Of a stretch of DNA of 64,000 nucleotides, positions 24,505-33,288 are shown piece after piece. A model generated the notes under the pieces. That model was given only the letters and a program-made list of their open reading frames with translations. It had not been told where the DNA came from and searched no databases. Position 1 is the stretch's first letter; every line of letters starts with the position of its first letter. Where the stretch lies: NCBI RefSeq assembly GCF_000494755.1, contig NC_022657.1, positions 4,068,001 to 4,132,000 of the forward strand, read 5' to 3'. The translations under genes were made by a program, and so were the position numbers. Source of the stretch: Amorphoplanes friuliensis DSM 7358. GTDB taxonomy: Bacteria; Actinomycetota; Actinomycetes; Mycobacteriales; Micromonosporaceae.

Positions 24505-26981
24505 TGGAACGCCTCGTGGTCATCGGGAACGGGATGGCGGGCGCCCGCACGGTCGAGGAGATCCTCGCCCGGGGCGGCGGCGACCGCTTCGCCATCACCA
24601 TGTTCGGCGACGAGCCGTACGGCAACTACAACCGCATCATGCTGTCCAACGTCCTCGCGGGTGTCGAGGACGAGGCGGGCATCTTCCTCAACGACCTCTC
24701 CTGGTACGCCGACAACGGCATCACCCTCCACACCGGCACCCGCATCAGCCGCATCGACCCGTACGCCAAGCAGGTCCACGCCGAGGACGGCACCACGGCG
24801 GCGTACGACAAGCTGATCATCGCGACCGGCAGCCGGGCGTTCGTCCCGCCGATTCCCGGCATCCACCGCCCCGGCCGCGGCTACCACCAGGGCGTCTTCG
24901 CCTTCCGCACCCTCGACGACACCCGCAACATGATCCGGTACGCCCGCGAGCACGAGCGTGCCGTGGTCATCGGCGGTGGCCTGCTCGGTCTCGAGGCGGC
25001 CCGCGGCCTGCAGAACCACCTGTCCCACGTGACGCTGCTGCACGCCGCCGGCCACCTGATGAACGCCCAGCTCGACGCGCAGGCCGGTGCGATCCTGCAG
25101 CGCAGCGTCGAGAAGCTCGGCATCAGCATCGTCACCGACGCGCGGACCACCGAGATCCTCGGCAAGCACGCGGTCACCGGCGTCAAGCTCGCCGACGGCC
25201 GGGTCATCGACTGCGACGTCGTGGTGGTCGCCGCCGGCATCCGTGCCAACGCCGAGATGGCCGCTGCGAGCGGGCTCACCGTCGAACGCGGCATCGTCGT
25301 CGACGATCAGATGCGCGTCCAGGACGAGCCCGACATCTACGCCGTCGGTGAGTGTGTCCAGCACCGCGGTGAGACGTACGGCCTGGTCGCCCCGCTCTGG
25401 GATCAGGCCAAGGTGCTTGCCGATCACGTCACCGGCCGGGACCCGCAGGCGGCGTACCACGGCTCGCGGATCGCCACGAAGCTCAAGGTGGCCGGTGTCG
25501 ACGTCGCCTCGATGGGCCTCAAGGAGGCCGAACGTGACGACGACGAGACGCTGGTCTTCAGCGAGCCCCGCAAGGGCATCTACAAGAGTGTCGTCATCCG
25601 TGACGGCCGGCTCGTCGGCGCCACCCTGGTCGGCGACGTCAAGAAGGTCGCGTTCCTGATGCAGGCGTTCGACCGGGGGCTGGCGCTGCCCGAGGAACGC
25701 GTCGAGCTGATGTTCGACCTCGGCGGGCCACCGGCCGAGGTCAGCGCGGCCGAGCTCGCCGACGACGCCCAGGTCTGCAACTGCAACGGCGTCACCAAGG
25801 GCACGATCGCCGAGACGGTCCACGCGGGCTGCAAGACGGTCACCGGCGTCATGGACAAGACGCGGGCGGGCAAGGGCTGCGGCACGTGCAAGGGCCTGGT
25901 CGCGCAGATCGTCGAGTGGGCCGCCGGGGGAGCCGTCGAGGAGGACCCCAAGGCGAGCTGGTACGTCCCCGGCGTACCTATGCCCAAGCCCGAACTGATG
26001 AACGCGATCCGGCAGTACGAGCTGTTCTCGGTCTCGTCGGTCTTCGCCAAGCTCGTGCCCGGCGGCGAGGAGGACGCCAAGAGCAAGATGGGCCTCGCCT
26101 CGCTGCTGAAGATGATGTGGGGCGACCGCTACGTCGACGAGCGCGACGCCCGCTTCATCAACGACCGCGTGCACGCCAACATCCAGCGCGACGGCACCTT
26201 CTCGGTGGTGCCGCAGATGAAAGGCGGCGTGACCACCCCGGCGCAGCTGCGCAAGATCGCCGACGTCGCCGAGAAGTACGCCGTACCCATGGTGAAGCTG
26301 ACCGGTGGGCAGCGGATCGATCTGCTCGGGGTGCCCAAGGAGCAGCTGCCGAAGATCTGGGCCGATCTCGACATGCCGTCCGGGTACGCCTACGGCAAGA
26401 GTTTCCGCACGGTGAAGACCTGCGTCGGCTCGGACTTCTGCCGTTTCGGGGTCGGTGACTCGACCGCGCTCGGCATCGCCATCGAGCAACGCTTCCAGGG
26501 CATCGAGGGCCCCGGCAAGATGAAACTCGCCGTCACCGGCTGCCCGCGCAACTGTGCCGAGGCGTACGTGAAGGACCTGGGTGTGGTGGCGATCGACGGC
26601 GGCCGCTGGGAGATCTACGTCGGCGGCGCGGCCGGCGCCCACATCCGCAAGGGCGACCTGCTCGCGACGGTCGACTCGCCGGACGAGGTCGTCACGCTGA
26701 CCGGCCGATTCCTCCAGTACTACCGCGAGAACGCCAACTGGCTCGAGCGCACCTACGCGTTCGTGCCACGGATCGGCATCGAGCGGGTCCGGGAGATCGT
26801 GGTCGACGACAGCGACGGCCTCGCCGCCGACCTCGACGCGGCGATGGCCGCGTCGGTGGCGGCCTACAAGGACCCGTGGAAGGAACGCGCGGAACCGGCG
26901 ACACCCGGCCAGTTCCGCACTTCACTGCCCCTGGTCGTCCTGCCGCAGGTCCCGGTCCGCGCCTCGGGGGAGCCGGCATGA
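24504..26981 (+). CDS. nirB: Nitrite reductase (NADH), large subunit
   Basis: 825 aa, normal for NirB. Order: N-terminal FAD/NAD(P) oxidoreductase domain (VVIGNGMAGARTVEEIL; second dinucleotide site AVVIGGGLLGLEAARGL), a central BFD-like [2Fe-2S] domain (CNCNGVTKGTI ... GKGCGTCKGLV), and the C-terminal nitrite/sulphite reductase half with the siroheme-[4Fe-4S] cysteines in TCVGSDFCRFG and TGCPRNCAEAY. It reduces nitrite to ammonium with NADH, together with NirD. Overlaps by 1 bp upstream and 4 bp downstream show tight coupling. Confidence 0.95.
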   Translation: MERLVVIGNGMAGARTVEEILARGGGDRFAITMFGDEPYGNYNRIMLSNVLAGVEDEAGIFLNDLSWYADNGITLHTGTRISRIDPYAKQVHAEDGTTAAYDKLIIATGSRAFVPPIPGIHRPGRGYHQGVFAFRTLDDTRNMIRYAREHERAVVIGGGLLGLEAARGLQNHLSHVTLLHAAGHLMNAQLDAQAGAILQRSVEKLGISIVTDARTTEILGKHAVTGVKLADGRVIDCDVVVVAAGIRANAEMAAASGLTVERGIVVDDQMRVQDEPDIYAVGECVQHRGETYGLVAPLWDQAKVLADHVTGRDPQAAYHGSRIATKLKVAGVDVASMGLKEAERDDDETLVFSEPRKGIYKSVVIRDGRLVGATLVGDVKKVAFLMQAFDRGLALPEERVELMFDLGGPPAEVSAAELADDAQVCNCNGVTKGTIAETVHAGCKTVTGVMDKTRAGKGCGTCKGLVAQIVEWAAGGAVEEDPKASWYVPGVPMPKPELMNAIRQYELFSVSSVFAKLVPGGEEDAKSKMGLASLLKMMWGDRYVDERDARFINDRVHANIQRDGTFSVVPQMKGGVTTPAQLRKIADVAEKYAVPMVKLTGGQRIDLLGVPKEQLPKIWADLDMPSGYAYGKSFRTVKTCVGSDFCRFGVGDSTALGIAIEQRFQGIEGPGKMKLAVTGCPRNCAEAYVKDLGVVAIDGGRWEIYVGGAAGAHIRKGDLLATVDSPDEVVTLTGRFLQYYRENANWLERTYAFVPRIGIERVREIVVDDSDGLAADLDAAMAASVAAYKDPWKERAEPATPGQFRTSLPLVVLPQVPVRASGEPA

Positions 26982-27301
26982 CCCGCCTCGGACCCGTCGA
27001 CGACATCCCCCTGGGCGAAGGCCGCACGTACGCGGTCGACGGCGAGATGGTCGCCGTCTTCCGGCTGCGCGACGGCTCGTTGCGTGCGCTGCAGGCCGTC
27101 TGCCCGCACCGCGGCGGACCCCTGGCCGACGGGCAGATCGACCTCAAGGTCGTCGTCTGCCCCCTGCACCTCAACGCCTTCGACCTGACCACCGGCTGCT
27201 CGCTGTCCGGCCAGCCCGACCTGACCGTCTACGCCGTCACCGTCGACGCCACCGACCACCTCGTCATCTCCTCACTCGCTTCCGCGGAGGTCCCCTCATG
27301 A
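26978..27301 (+). CDS. nirD: Nitrite reductase (NADH), small subunit
   Basis: 107 aa, Rieske-type fold with a complete [2Fe-2S] ligand set (CPHRGGP and CPLHLNAFD). Many enterobacterial NirD proteins have lost these ligands, whereas this one keeps them, so it could pass electrons. The start is the ATG overlapping the nirB stop by 4 bp. Confidence 0.9.
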   Translation: MTRLGPVDDIPLGEGRTYAVDGEMVAVFRLRDGSLRALQAVCPHRGGPLADGQIDLKVVVCPLHLNAFDLTTGCSLSGQPDLTVYAVTVDATDHLVISSLASAEVPS

Positions 27302-28635
27302 GCGCCACCACCCTGGAACGTCCCGCCGCCCTGACCGTGCAAGGCCACTGGATCGACGACTGGCGCCCCGAGGACCCCACCTTCTGGGAGCAGACCGGTG
27401 CCCGCATCGCCCGGCGCAACCTCATCTTCTCGATCTTCAGCGAGCACATCGGCTTCTCCGTCTGGACACTGTGGTCGGTGCTGGTGCTCTTCCTCGGCCC
27501 CGCGTACGGCATCGACCCCGCGGGCAAGTTCCTGCTCACGGCCGTACCGGCTCTGGTCGGGGCGGCGCTGCGGATCCCGTACACGTTCGCGGTGGCCCGT
27601 TTCGGCGGCCGCAACTGGACCATCATCAGCGCATCCCTCCTGCTGATCCCGGCGGTGCTGGCCGCGTTCCTGATCGAACCAGGCGTCTCCTACAGCACGC
27701 TGATCGTGCTCGCGGCGGTCGCCGGTGTCGGCGGCGGCAACTTCGCCTCCTCGATGGCCAACATCAACGCCTACTACCCGGACCGCCTCAAGGGCTGGGC
27801 CCTCGGCATCAACGCCGGCGGCGGCAACCTGGGCGTCGCCGCGGTCCAGCTCATCGGCCTCTTCGTCCTCGCGGTCTTCGGCGCGGGCAGCCCCGGCCTG
27901 GTCGCGGGCATCTACATCCCCCTGATCGTGATCGCGGCGGCCGGCTCGGCGCTCTACATGGACAACCTGTCGCAGGCCCGCAACGAAAAACGCGGCATGC
28001 GCGACGCCACCCGCGAACCCCACACCTGGATCATGTCCCTGCTCTACATCGGCACGTTCGGCTCGTTCATCGGCTTCGGCTTCGCGTTCGGCCAGGTACT
28101 GCAGGTGCAGTTCGCGGACGTCTTCAGCACTCCGGTGAAAGCCGCGTACCTGACCTTCCTCGGCCCGCTGCTCGGCTCCCTGATCCGCCCGGTCGGCGGA
28201 GCCCTGGCGGATCGCCTGGGCGGCGCCCGCGTGACGTTCTGGAACTTCGTGGCCATGGCGGCGGGGGCGAGCATCGTGCTGCTGGCTTCGCAGCTGCGGT
28301 CGCTGCCGCTCTATCTGGTCGGCTTCATCGCGCTGTTCGTGTTCAGCGGCATCGGCAACGGGTCGACCTACAAGATGATCCCTCGGATCTTTGCGCTGAA
28401 GCACCCGGGCGACAACCACGAAGCCCGGCGTCTGTCCGGCGCGGTGATCGGGATCGCGGGGGCTATCGGCGCTTTCGGCGGTGTCCTGGTCAACCTGGCG
28501 TTCCGCCAGTCGTTCCTGACCTACAAGACCGCGGATGCTGCCTATATCGCGTTCATCGCGTTCTACGCCCTCTGCGTGCTGGTCACCTGGGCGGTCTACC
28601 TCCGCTCGTCGTCCCGCAAACTCGCCGGAGTCTGA
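27298..28635 (+). CDS. narK: Nitrate/nitrite transporter, NarK family
   Basis: 445 aa, MFS fold with about 12 helices. The nitrate-nitrite-porter signature is present as GVGGGNFASSMANINAYYP in the fifth helix region and GIGNGSTYKMIP in the eleventh, with the usual Arg residues in helices 2 and 8 (ALRIPYTF, SLIRPVGG). It starts inside the nirD stop (ATGA), so uptake and reduction are encoded on one transcript. It would import nitrate or exchange nitrate and nitrite. Confidence 0.92.
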   Translation: MSATTLERPAALTVQGHWIDDWRPEDPTFWEQTGARIARRNLIFSIFSEHIGFSVWTLWSVLVLFLGPAYGIDPAGKFLLTAVPALVGAALRIPYTFAVARFGGRNWTIISASLLLIPAVLAAFLIEPGVSYSTLIVLAAVAGVGGGNFASSMANINAYYPDRLKGWALGINAGGGNLGVAAVQLIGLFVLAVFGAGSPGLVAGIYIPLIVIAAAGSALYMDNLSQARNEKRGMRDATREPHTWIMSLLYIGTFGSFIGFGFAFGQVLQVQFADVFSTPVKAAYLTFLGPLLGSLIRPVGGALADRLGGARVTFWNFVAMAAGASIVLLASQLRSLPLYLVGFIALFVFSGIGNGSTYKMIPRIFALKHPGDNHEARRLSGAVIGIAGAIGAFGGVLVNLAFRQSFLTYKTADAAYIAFIAFYALCVLVTWAVYLRSSSRKLAGV

Positions 28636-28648
28636 CGCTCCGCGGACT

Positions 28649-29281
28649 TCAAGCGGGCACCTGGTGGTTCCGGCCGATCAGAGCTACTTCAACAATCTTG
28701 GTGACGACAGGGAAAGAACTGTCCACCTCGCTGCCCAGGTAACGCCTCAACTCAGACTTCAACCGCGTCCGAACGTCGTCATCCGTTGCCTCCCAGGTGG
28801 CTTTGACCTGGTTGAAGTAGGACTCGTAGGTCCCCTGTCCACTCGGGAGGGCGACGCCATCGACGACGGGAAAGACCCGGGGCAGAAGGAAGTGACAGAA
28901 CTTGGAGGTGAACACCGCGGAGGGAGTCTTCGTAGGCTTCAGCCGGCCCACGAGGTCCGGGAAGCCTCGCACGTTCTCCCACGTCACCTGCTCGATGTCG
29001 GAGTTGCCGTAGGGCTCGCAGGAGGTCCTCCACGCTTCAGCGAGTTCTTCGGCGTTGAGCGCGACCCGCCGGCCCACCTCCGCGCCGCTGAAGGGGCGCA
29101 GGGCCTTCCAACTGGTGAGTCTCTTGACCGCGCTCGCCCACCACACCGGATCGAACTTGCCGTTCGGATTCTGCTCGGCAAGAACGCGATAGTCGGCGTG
29201 GTGGAGGTCAGCGGGCCACGTGGTCTCGGTGCGCCACCAGGACACGCCAGATTGGAATTCGGCCAGCTCGATCGGCTTCAC
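28649..29281 (-). CDS. Hypothetical protein, composition unlike its neighbours
   Basis: 210 aa, GTG start. The codons are clearly less GC-rich than in the flanking genes (many AAG/GAA/CTT/ACT codons in the coding strand), a sign of recent acquisition. A motif SKFCHFLLPRVFPVVDG resembles the helix-hairpin-helix-adjacent segment found in several uncharacterised proteins (SK.LHF..P..FP..D); that is a weak similarity from memory. No membrane helix. It is convergent with narK, 13 bp away. Confidence 0.6.
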   Translation of the reverse strand: MKPIELAEFQSGVSWWRTETTWPADLHHADYRVLAEQNPNGKFDPVWWASAVKRLTSWKALRPFSGAEVGRRVALNAEELAEAWRTSCEPYGNSDIEQVTWENVRGFPDLVGRLKPTKTPSAVFTSKFCHFLLPRVFPVVDGVALPSGQGTYESYFNQVKATWEATDDDVRTRLKSELRRYLGSEVDSSFPVVTKIVEVALIGRNHQVPA

Positions 29282-29297
29282 CGTAGAAGCCTAGGCG

Positions 29298-29982
29298 TCA
29301 GAACTCGGGCGTTCGATCGTCGGTTCGGGTGAACTCCGCCGCGTCGGTGTAGATCAGCCGGCGCGGCGGCTGGCCGGGGCGCAGGAGGCCGGGCGTCGGT
29401 GGGCCTGGGCGGAGGACCGGGGCCAGGGCGTGGAAGGCGGCCTCGACCTGGGCCGGGCCGTAGTCGCGCCAGTCGTCGGTGGCCAGCAGCCAGACGCCGC
29501 CCTGGGCGAGCGCCGCCACCTCGGTGAAGGCGCCGGTCACTTGGAGGGCGGGGACGCCGCCGAGGCGGTCGGCCAGTTCGGTGGGGACGACGGTGAGCCA
29601 GGAGTAGCCGCGGAGGTAGCGGCGGGATTGGCCGACGGCGTCCTCCAGCGCGGTCGTGCCCTCGGTGTCGAAGCCGTATTCGATCTGGCCGAATCCGGGG
29701 TTGAGGCGTTCGGCGAAAGGGGCGCAGGACGTCGAGCCAGACGCGCTGGACGTGGGAGTCGGTGAACAGATGTTCCGGGACGTAGGCGTCGATGCGCAGC
29801 CAGCGCGGTGACTCGTCCGGCGTTGCCGCGTACAGCGACGGCCAGTAGCTGACCGAGCGGGTGCCGGCCCGCAGGCCGAAGGACACGTCGGTGCGGGCGG
29901 GCAGCTCGGCAAGCTCGCGGCGCAACCAGCTCATCGTGTGAGGGCCCCAGCGGGTGCGGGGACCCTCGGCGACCTCGGCCAT
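29298..29982 (-). pseudogene. Frameshifted hypothetical gene (228-codon-size)
   Basis: From ATG 29982 (GGAG 9 nt upstream) the frame reads well through DVSFGLRAGTRSVSYW ... HVQRVWLDVLRPF, then turns into an Arg/Pro-rich nonsense frame. Another frame continues the natural sequence as FAERLNPGFGQIEYGFDTEG ... TPEF and stops at 29298. The switch is at an AAAGGGG run (29716-29722), where one extra A explains it: the total length of 685 nt is 3n+1. Either a recent frameshift mutation or an assembly error at the homopolymer. The intact protein would be about 227 aa, soluble; family not recognised. Confidence 0.75.
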
Positions 29983-30072
29983 GCCCCAGATCTCCGGGGG
30001 CTCGCCGGTCGGGTTCCAGGATGACGGCGCTGGAGGCTGCGACGTCCAGTTCCAGGTTGATGCCGTGGTTGG

Positions 30073-31281
30073 TCACTGCAGGCCGGAGAGGACCGCCGGC
30101 GCGAGCATCGGGTAGAGCGGGAGGCGGGCGGTCATGGTCGCCTGCAAGGCGTGGTACAGGTCGGGTTTGCCCGGCCAGACGGTGTCCGTGGGGGCGTTCT
30201 GCGGGTCGAGCTGGTGGAACCAGGAACCCTCGTCGTGGTCCATCAGGTACGCGGCCGAGTAGTCCCACCAGGTCTGGTACCAGGCGGCGTACTGGCTGGT
30301 GCCGAAGCGGCTGTGGAGGGCGGCTGCCGCGCTGATGGCCTCGGTGGCGACCCAGTGCATGCGGTCGCGGACGACGGGGGTGCCCGACCAGTCGGTGGTG
30401 TAGACGAAGCCGGGCTGGCCGTCGACCGCCCAGCCGTCGGTGACCGCGCGGTCGAAGAGTTCGGTGGCGCCCTCGGCGAGCCACAGGGCCGAGCCGGGGG
30501 GCTGGGCGGCCTCGGCGTGCAGGAAGAGGCGGGACCACTCCAGGCCGTGGCCGACCGTCGCGCCGTACGGCTTGAACGGGTGGTCGGGCTGGTCGCGGTT
30601 GAAGTCGAGGAGGGGCTGCCAGTCGGCGTCGTAGTGCTCCGGCAGGCGCCACTCGTGGGCTTCGGCGGTCTGGGCCACGAACCAGCAGACGCGCAGGGCG
30701 CGGTTGAGCCATTCCTGGTCGCCGGTGACACCCGCGACCGTCAGCATGGCCTCGACCGCGTGCATGTTGCCGTTGAGCCCGCGGTAGTCGTCGAGTTCGG
30801 TGAAGCCGGGGTTCCAGGTGTCGGTGCAGCGGCCGGCTTTCTCGTCCCAGAAACGGTCGAGGAACGTCCGTTCGGCCGTGGCGAGGAGCCCGGCCGCACC
30901 CGGGAGTCCGGCCGCCGTGGTCGTCGCCGCGGCGAGCAGCACAAACGCGTGGTCGTAGCAGGCCTTGATCGAGCGGTCGGCGACCGACGGGAACCAGCCG
31001 CCGTGCTCGGCGTCGTGGAGGCGGCCGGTCAGGCCGTGCAGCGCCTGCTGGGCGATCGGCGCCGACCCGGGCACGCCGAGGAGCGTGCCGACGCCGTAGA
31101 CGTGAGCCATCCGGCTGCTGATCAACGTCGATGTGGGCTGACCGGGCTCGGGCAGTCCCGTCGCGCCGAGCCAGCGGGCGCCGCCCTCGGGGTCGGCGGT
31201 CCGGCGGCCGAAGGCCAGCAGGTCGCGGGTGTGCTGGTCCAGCCAGCGGTGGTGGGCTTGACTGCTCGGCCAGGTGGACAT
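30073..31281 (-). CDS. N-acylglucosamine 2-epimerase (AGE) family sugar epimerase/isomerase
   Basis: 402 aa from ATG 31281 (GTG 31290 also possible). The alpha/alpha-barrel family pattern is clear: AYDHAF-type block (KACYDHAFVLLA), RGLNGNMHAVEAMLTV, EWRLPEHYDADWQP, DHPFKPYGATVGHGLEWSRL with the catalytic His, and MHWVATEAISAAAAL with the second His region. Members interconvert N-acylglucosamine/mannosamine, glucose/mannose or related sugars in the cytosol. Without a signal peptide it is intracellular. Its precise sugar is unknown. Confidence 0.85.
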   Translation of the reverse strand: MSTWPSSQAHHRWLDQHTRDLLAFGRRTADPEGGARWLGATGLPEPGQPTSTLISSRMAHVYGVGTLLGVPGSAPIAQQALHGLTGRLHDAEHGGWFPSVADRSIKACYDHAFVLLAAATTTAAGLPGAAGLLATAERTFLDRFWDEKAGRCTDTWNPGFTELDDYRGLNGNMHAVEAMLTVAGVTGDQEWLNRALRVCWFVAQTAEAHEWRLPEHYDADWQPLLDFNRDQPDHPFKPYGATVGHGLEWSRLFLHAEAAQPPGSALWLAEGATELFDRAVTDGWAVDGQPGFVYTTDWSGTPVVRDRMHWVATEAISAAAALHSRFGTSQYAAWYQTWWDYSAAYLMDHDEGSWFHQLDPQNAPTDTVWPGKPDLYHALQATMTARLPLYPMLAPAVLSGLQ

Positions 31282-31331
31282 CTGGATCACTGTAGGTTGA
31301 CACCCTTCGACCCACGCGAAGGGCACGCCGA

Positions 31332-32360
31332 TTACTGCCTCCGGTGGCTGCGCACGCCGGCCCGGCGGTGGGCCCGGCGGCGGCTGCGGCCGCCGAGGAC
31401 CAGGGCCAGGACACCGCCGAAGCCCACCAGTACGAACGCGGCGACGGCGGCGGGTGCGACGACGGGCGCGCTGCTCTCGGCCGGGGAACCACCGGTGAGC
31501 AGGCGGTCCTTGGTGCTCGCCGAGGGCTTGGGGCGGACCGGCGCGGGTGCCGACGGACGAGGTTTGAGGGCCTCGGCACCGACGATCTCCGTGATCCAGC
31601 CGCGGATGGTGTCGATGCGGCCGCTCAGGTCGACCTTCGAGTGCGGGCACGACGGCCCGTGACTGACGACCGACACCAGGACCGCGGTGCCGTCGCTCTG
31701 CTGGGTGAAGTACGGCCCGCCGGAGTCGTGCGAGCAGGGGCTGGTCGTGGAGCTCGGTGCGTGCCCGGTCATGCCGAGGTAGGCCGTGCTGCGGGACACG
31801 ACCTCGAACTGGCCCGTCTGCAGACGTGTGGCCAGGGACGACTCGTCGTCGTCGGCGATGAGGCCAAAACCGGCCAGCCGGACGATCGAGCCGACCTTCG
31901 GACCCTTGCGGCTGAGCTGCGCCGGTGTCACGCCGGTGATCGGCTTCTCGAGCTTGGCCAGCGCCACGTCCGTGGTCGGCGACTGCTTCACCGAGATCAC
32001 CTTGGCCACCTTCCCGGCCTTGGTCGTCAGATCGGTACGCCCGGCCGTCACCGTGGTCAGGCGGGCCACCGGGCGCGACACCCGCGTACCTCTGGCGGTC
32101 TTGAAGCAGTGCCCGGCCGTGATGACCCAGCGGGGTGCGATGAGCGCCCCGGTGCACGAGCTGTCCCGGCGCCCGCCGTCGGTGGTCGGCAGATCGGTCA
32201 TCGTGAGCTTGACCGCGAAGCCGTACTTCCCGATGGCGACGTCCTGGCCGTCCGCGATGGCCCGGGCGGGGGCGGCGCTGCCGGTGAGGAGACCGGCCAT
32301 CACCCACGGCAGGAGCAGGAACATCGCGACGAAGCGGGCTCGCAAAGGTGCATTCCTCAC
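31332..32360 (-). CDS. Secreted, membrane-anchored trypsin-like serine protease
   Basis: About 342 aa from a GTG at 32360. A signal sequence (FVAMFLLLPWVMAGLLTGSAAPARA) precedes an S1A protease domain: the catalytic His in VITAGHCF, the Asp in TTDVALAKL and the Ser in CSHDSGGPYF are all present. A Pro/Lys-rich linker leads to a C-terminal membrane helix (VAPAAVAAFVLVGFGGVLALVLGG) and a basic tail, without an LPXTG sorting motif. It should be a protease held on the outside of the cytoplasmic membrane. No neighbour suggests a substrate. Confidence 0.88.
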   Translation of the reverse strand: MRNAPLRARFVAMFLLLPWVMAGLLTGSAAPARAIADGQDVAIGKYGFAVKLTMTDLPTTDGGRRDSSCTGALIAPRWVITAGHCFKTARGTRVSRPVARLTTVTAGRTDLTTKAGKVAKVISVKQSPTTDVALAKLEKPITGVTPAQLSRKGPKVGSIVRLAGFGLIADDDESSLATRLQTGQFEVVSRSTAYLGMTGHAPSSTTSPCSHDSGGPYFTQQSDGTAVLVSVVSHGPSCPHSKVDLSGRIDTIRGWITEIVGAEALKPRPSAPAPVRPKPSASTKDRLLTGGSPAESSAPVVAPAAVAAFVLVGFGGVLALVLGGRSRRRAHRRAGVRSHRRQ

Positions 32361-32436
32361 GTAGAGCGTTGGTGGTCCGGCATCCATGAGTACGCGCGAG
32401 TCGCATCATAGGTTGCCTTCGCCACCACAATTGGCT

Positions 32437-33288
32437 CTACGAAATCGAATGCTGACTCTGCGCCAGGAACGTCCGGATCAGTTCGGCGAATGCGTCCGGG
32501 CGTTCGATCTGCGGCATGTGACCGGTGTCCGGGAAAAGGTGGGTCCGCGCGTGCGGGAACGCCTCCCGTGCCGCCGCCAGGTGGGTGTGCGGCAGGATCA
32601 GGTCGCGGTCGCCCCAGATGATCAGGGTCGGCCGACGATGGGCCTTCACCTGCGCCAACAGTTCCCGGCGCCAGGGTGCCCGGACGCCGCGGAAGGTGCC
32701 GAGGTGCCGTGCCGTCTCGAGGTAGACCCGCGCGTTGTCCGGCCGGGCGGCCACCCGGAGAGCGAACGCGATCCGTTCCTCGGTGACGTGCGCACGGTCG
32801 TGGAACAGGCTGCGCTCGATGCGCCGGGCGGCCCGCGGATCGAGGCGGCGCAGCAGCGGCTTCCCGAGACCGGGAATGGCAAGAATGCGCAGCGCCAGGG
32901 TCACTTCCTGGCCGAATCCGGCGCTGTTCACCAGGACCAGGGTGGCTATGCGTGAAGGCGCGACCGCGAGCAGTTTCAGTGCGACCGCACCGCCGAGCGA
33001 ATTGCCCATCAGGTGCAGCGGGCGGTCCTCGCCGAGGGCGTCGAGAGTCGCGGCCACACCGTCGGCGAGCGAGGCCAGGGTGATCGGGCCGGGGATCGCC
33101 GTCGACAGGCCGCAGCCGCTCAGGTCGACGGCGAGCACCCGGTAGGCGTCCGACAGTCGTTCGTGCTGGGGATCCCAGTCCTCCAGGCTGCGCCCGATGC
33201 CGTGCAGCAGCAGGACGGGCGGGTTCGCCGGGTCGCCGCTCTCGCGGACCCGGATGCGCGCGCCGCGTACCGGAAGCTCTCTGATCAT
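32437..33288 (-). CDS. Alpha/beta hydrolase (esterase/lipase) of the monooxygenase operon
   Basis: 283 aa. The oxyanion-hole motif LLLHGIGRS, the nucleophile elbow GNSLGGAVA (Ser), the acid in IIWGDRDLILP (Asp) and the catalytic His in DTGHMPQ make a complete triad. The start overlaps the SDR stop by 4 bp, and the SDR overlaps the monooxygenase, so the three are one transcript. An esterase after a Baeyer-Villiger enzyme is a logical partner, because it would open the ester or lactone that the monooxygenase produces. Confidence 0.88.
   Translation of the reverse strand: MIRELPVRGARIRVRESGDPANPPVLLLHGIGRSLEDWDPQHERLSDAYRVLAVDLSGCGLSTAIPGPITLASLADGVAATLDALGEDRPLHLMGNSLGGAVALKLLAVAPSRIATLVLVNSAGFGQEVTLALRILAIPGLGKPLLRRLDPRAARRIERSLFHDRAHVTEERIAFALRVAARPDNARVYLETARHLGTFRGVRAPWRRELLAQVKAHRRPTLIIWGDRDLILPHTHLAAAREAFPHARTHLFPDTGHMPQIERPDAFAELIRTFLAQSQHSIS

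Noticed and set aside
20148..26642. Long open frames opposite or inside nnaR, the chelatase, nasA and nirB
   Set aside because: They give Arg/Gly/Asp-rich products with no domain, while the other strand or frame encodes complete known enzymes.
29537..31579. Long minus-strand frame across the epimerase and the frameshifted gene
   Set aside because: Arg/Pro-rich product; the epimerase frame is the real one.
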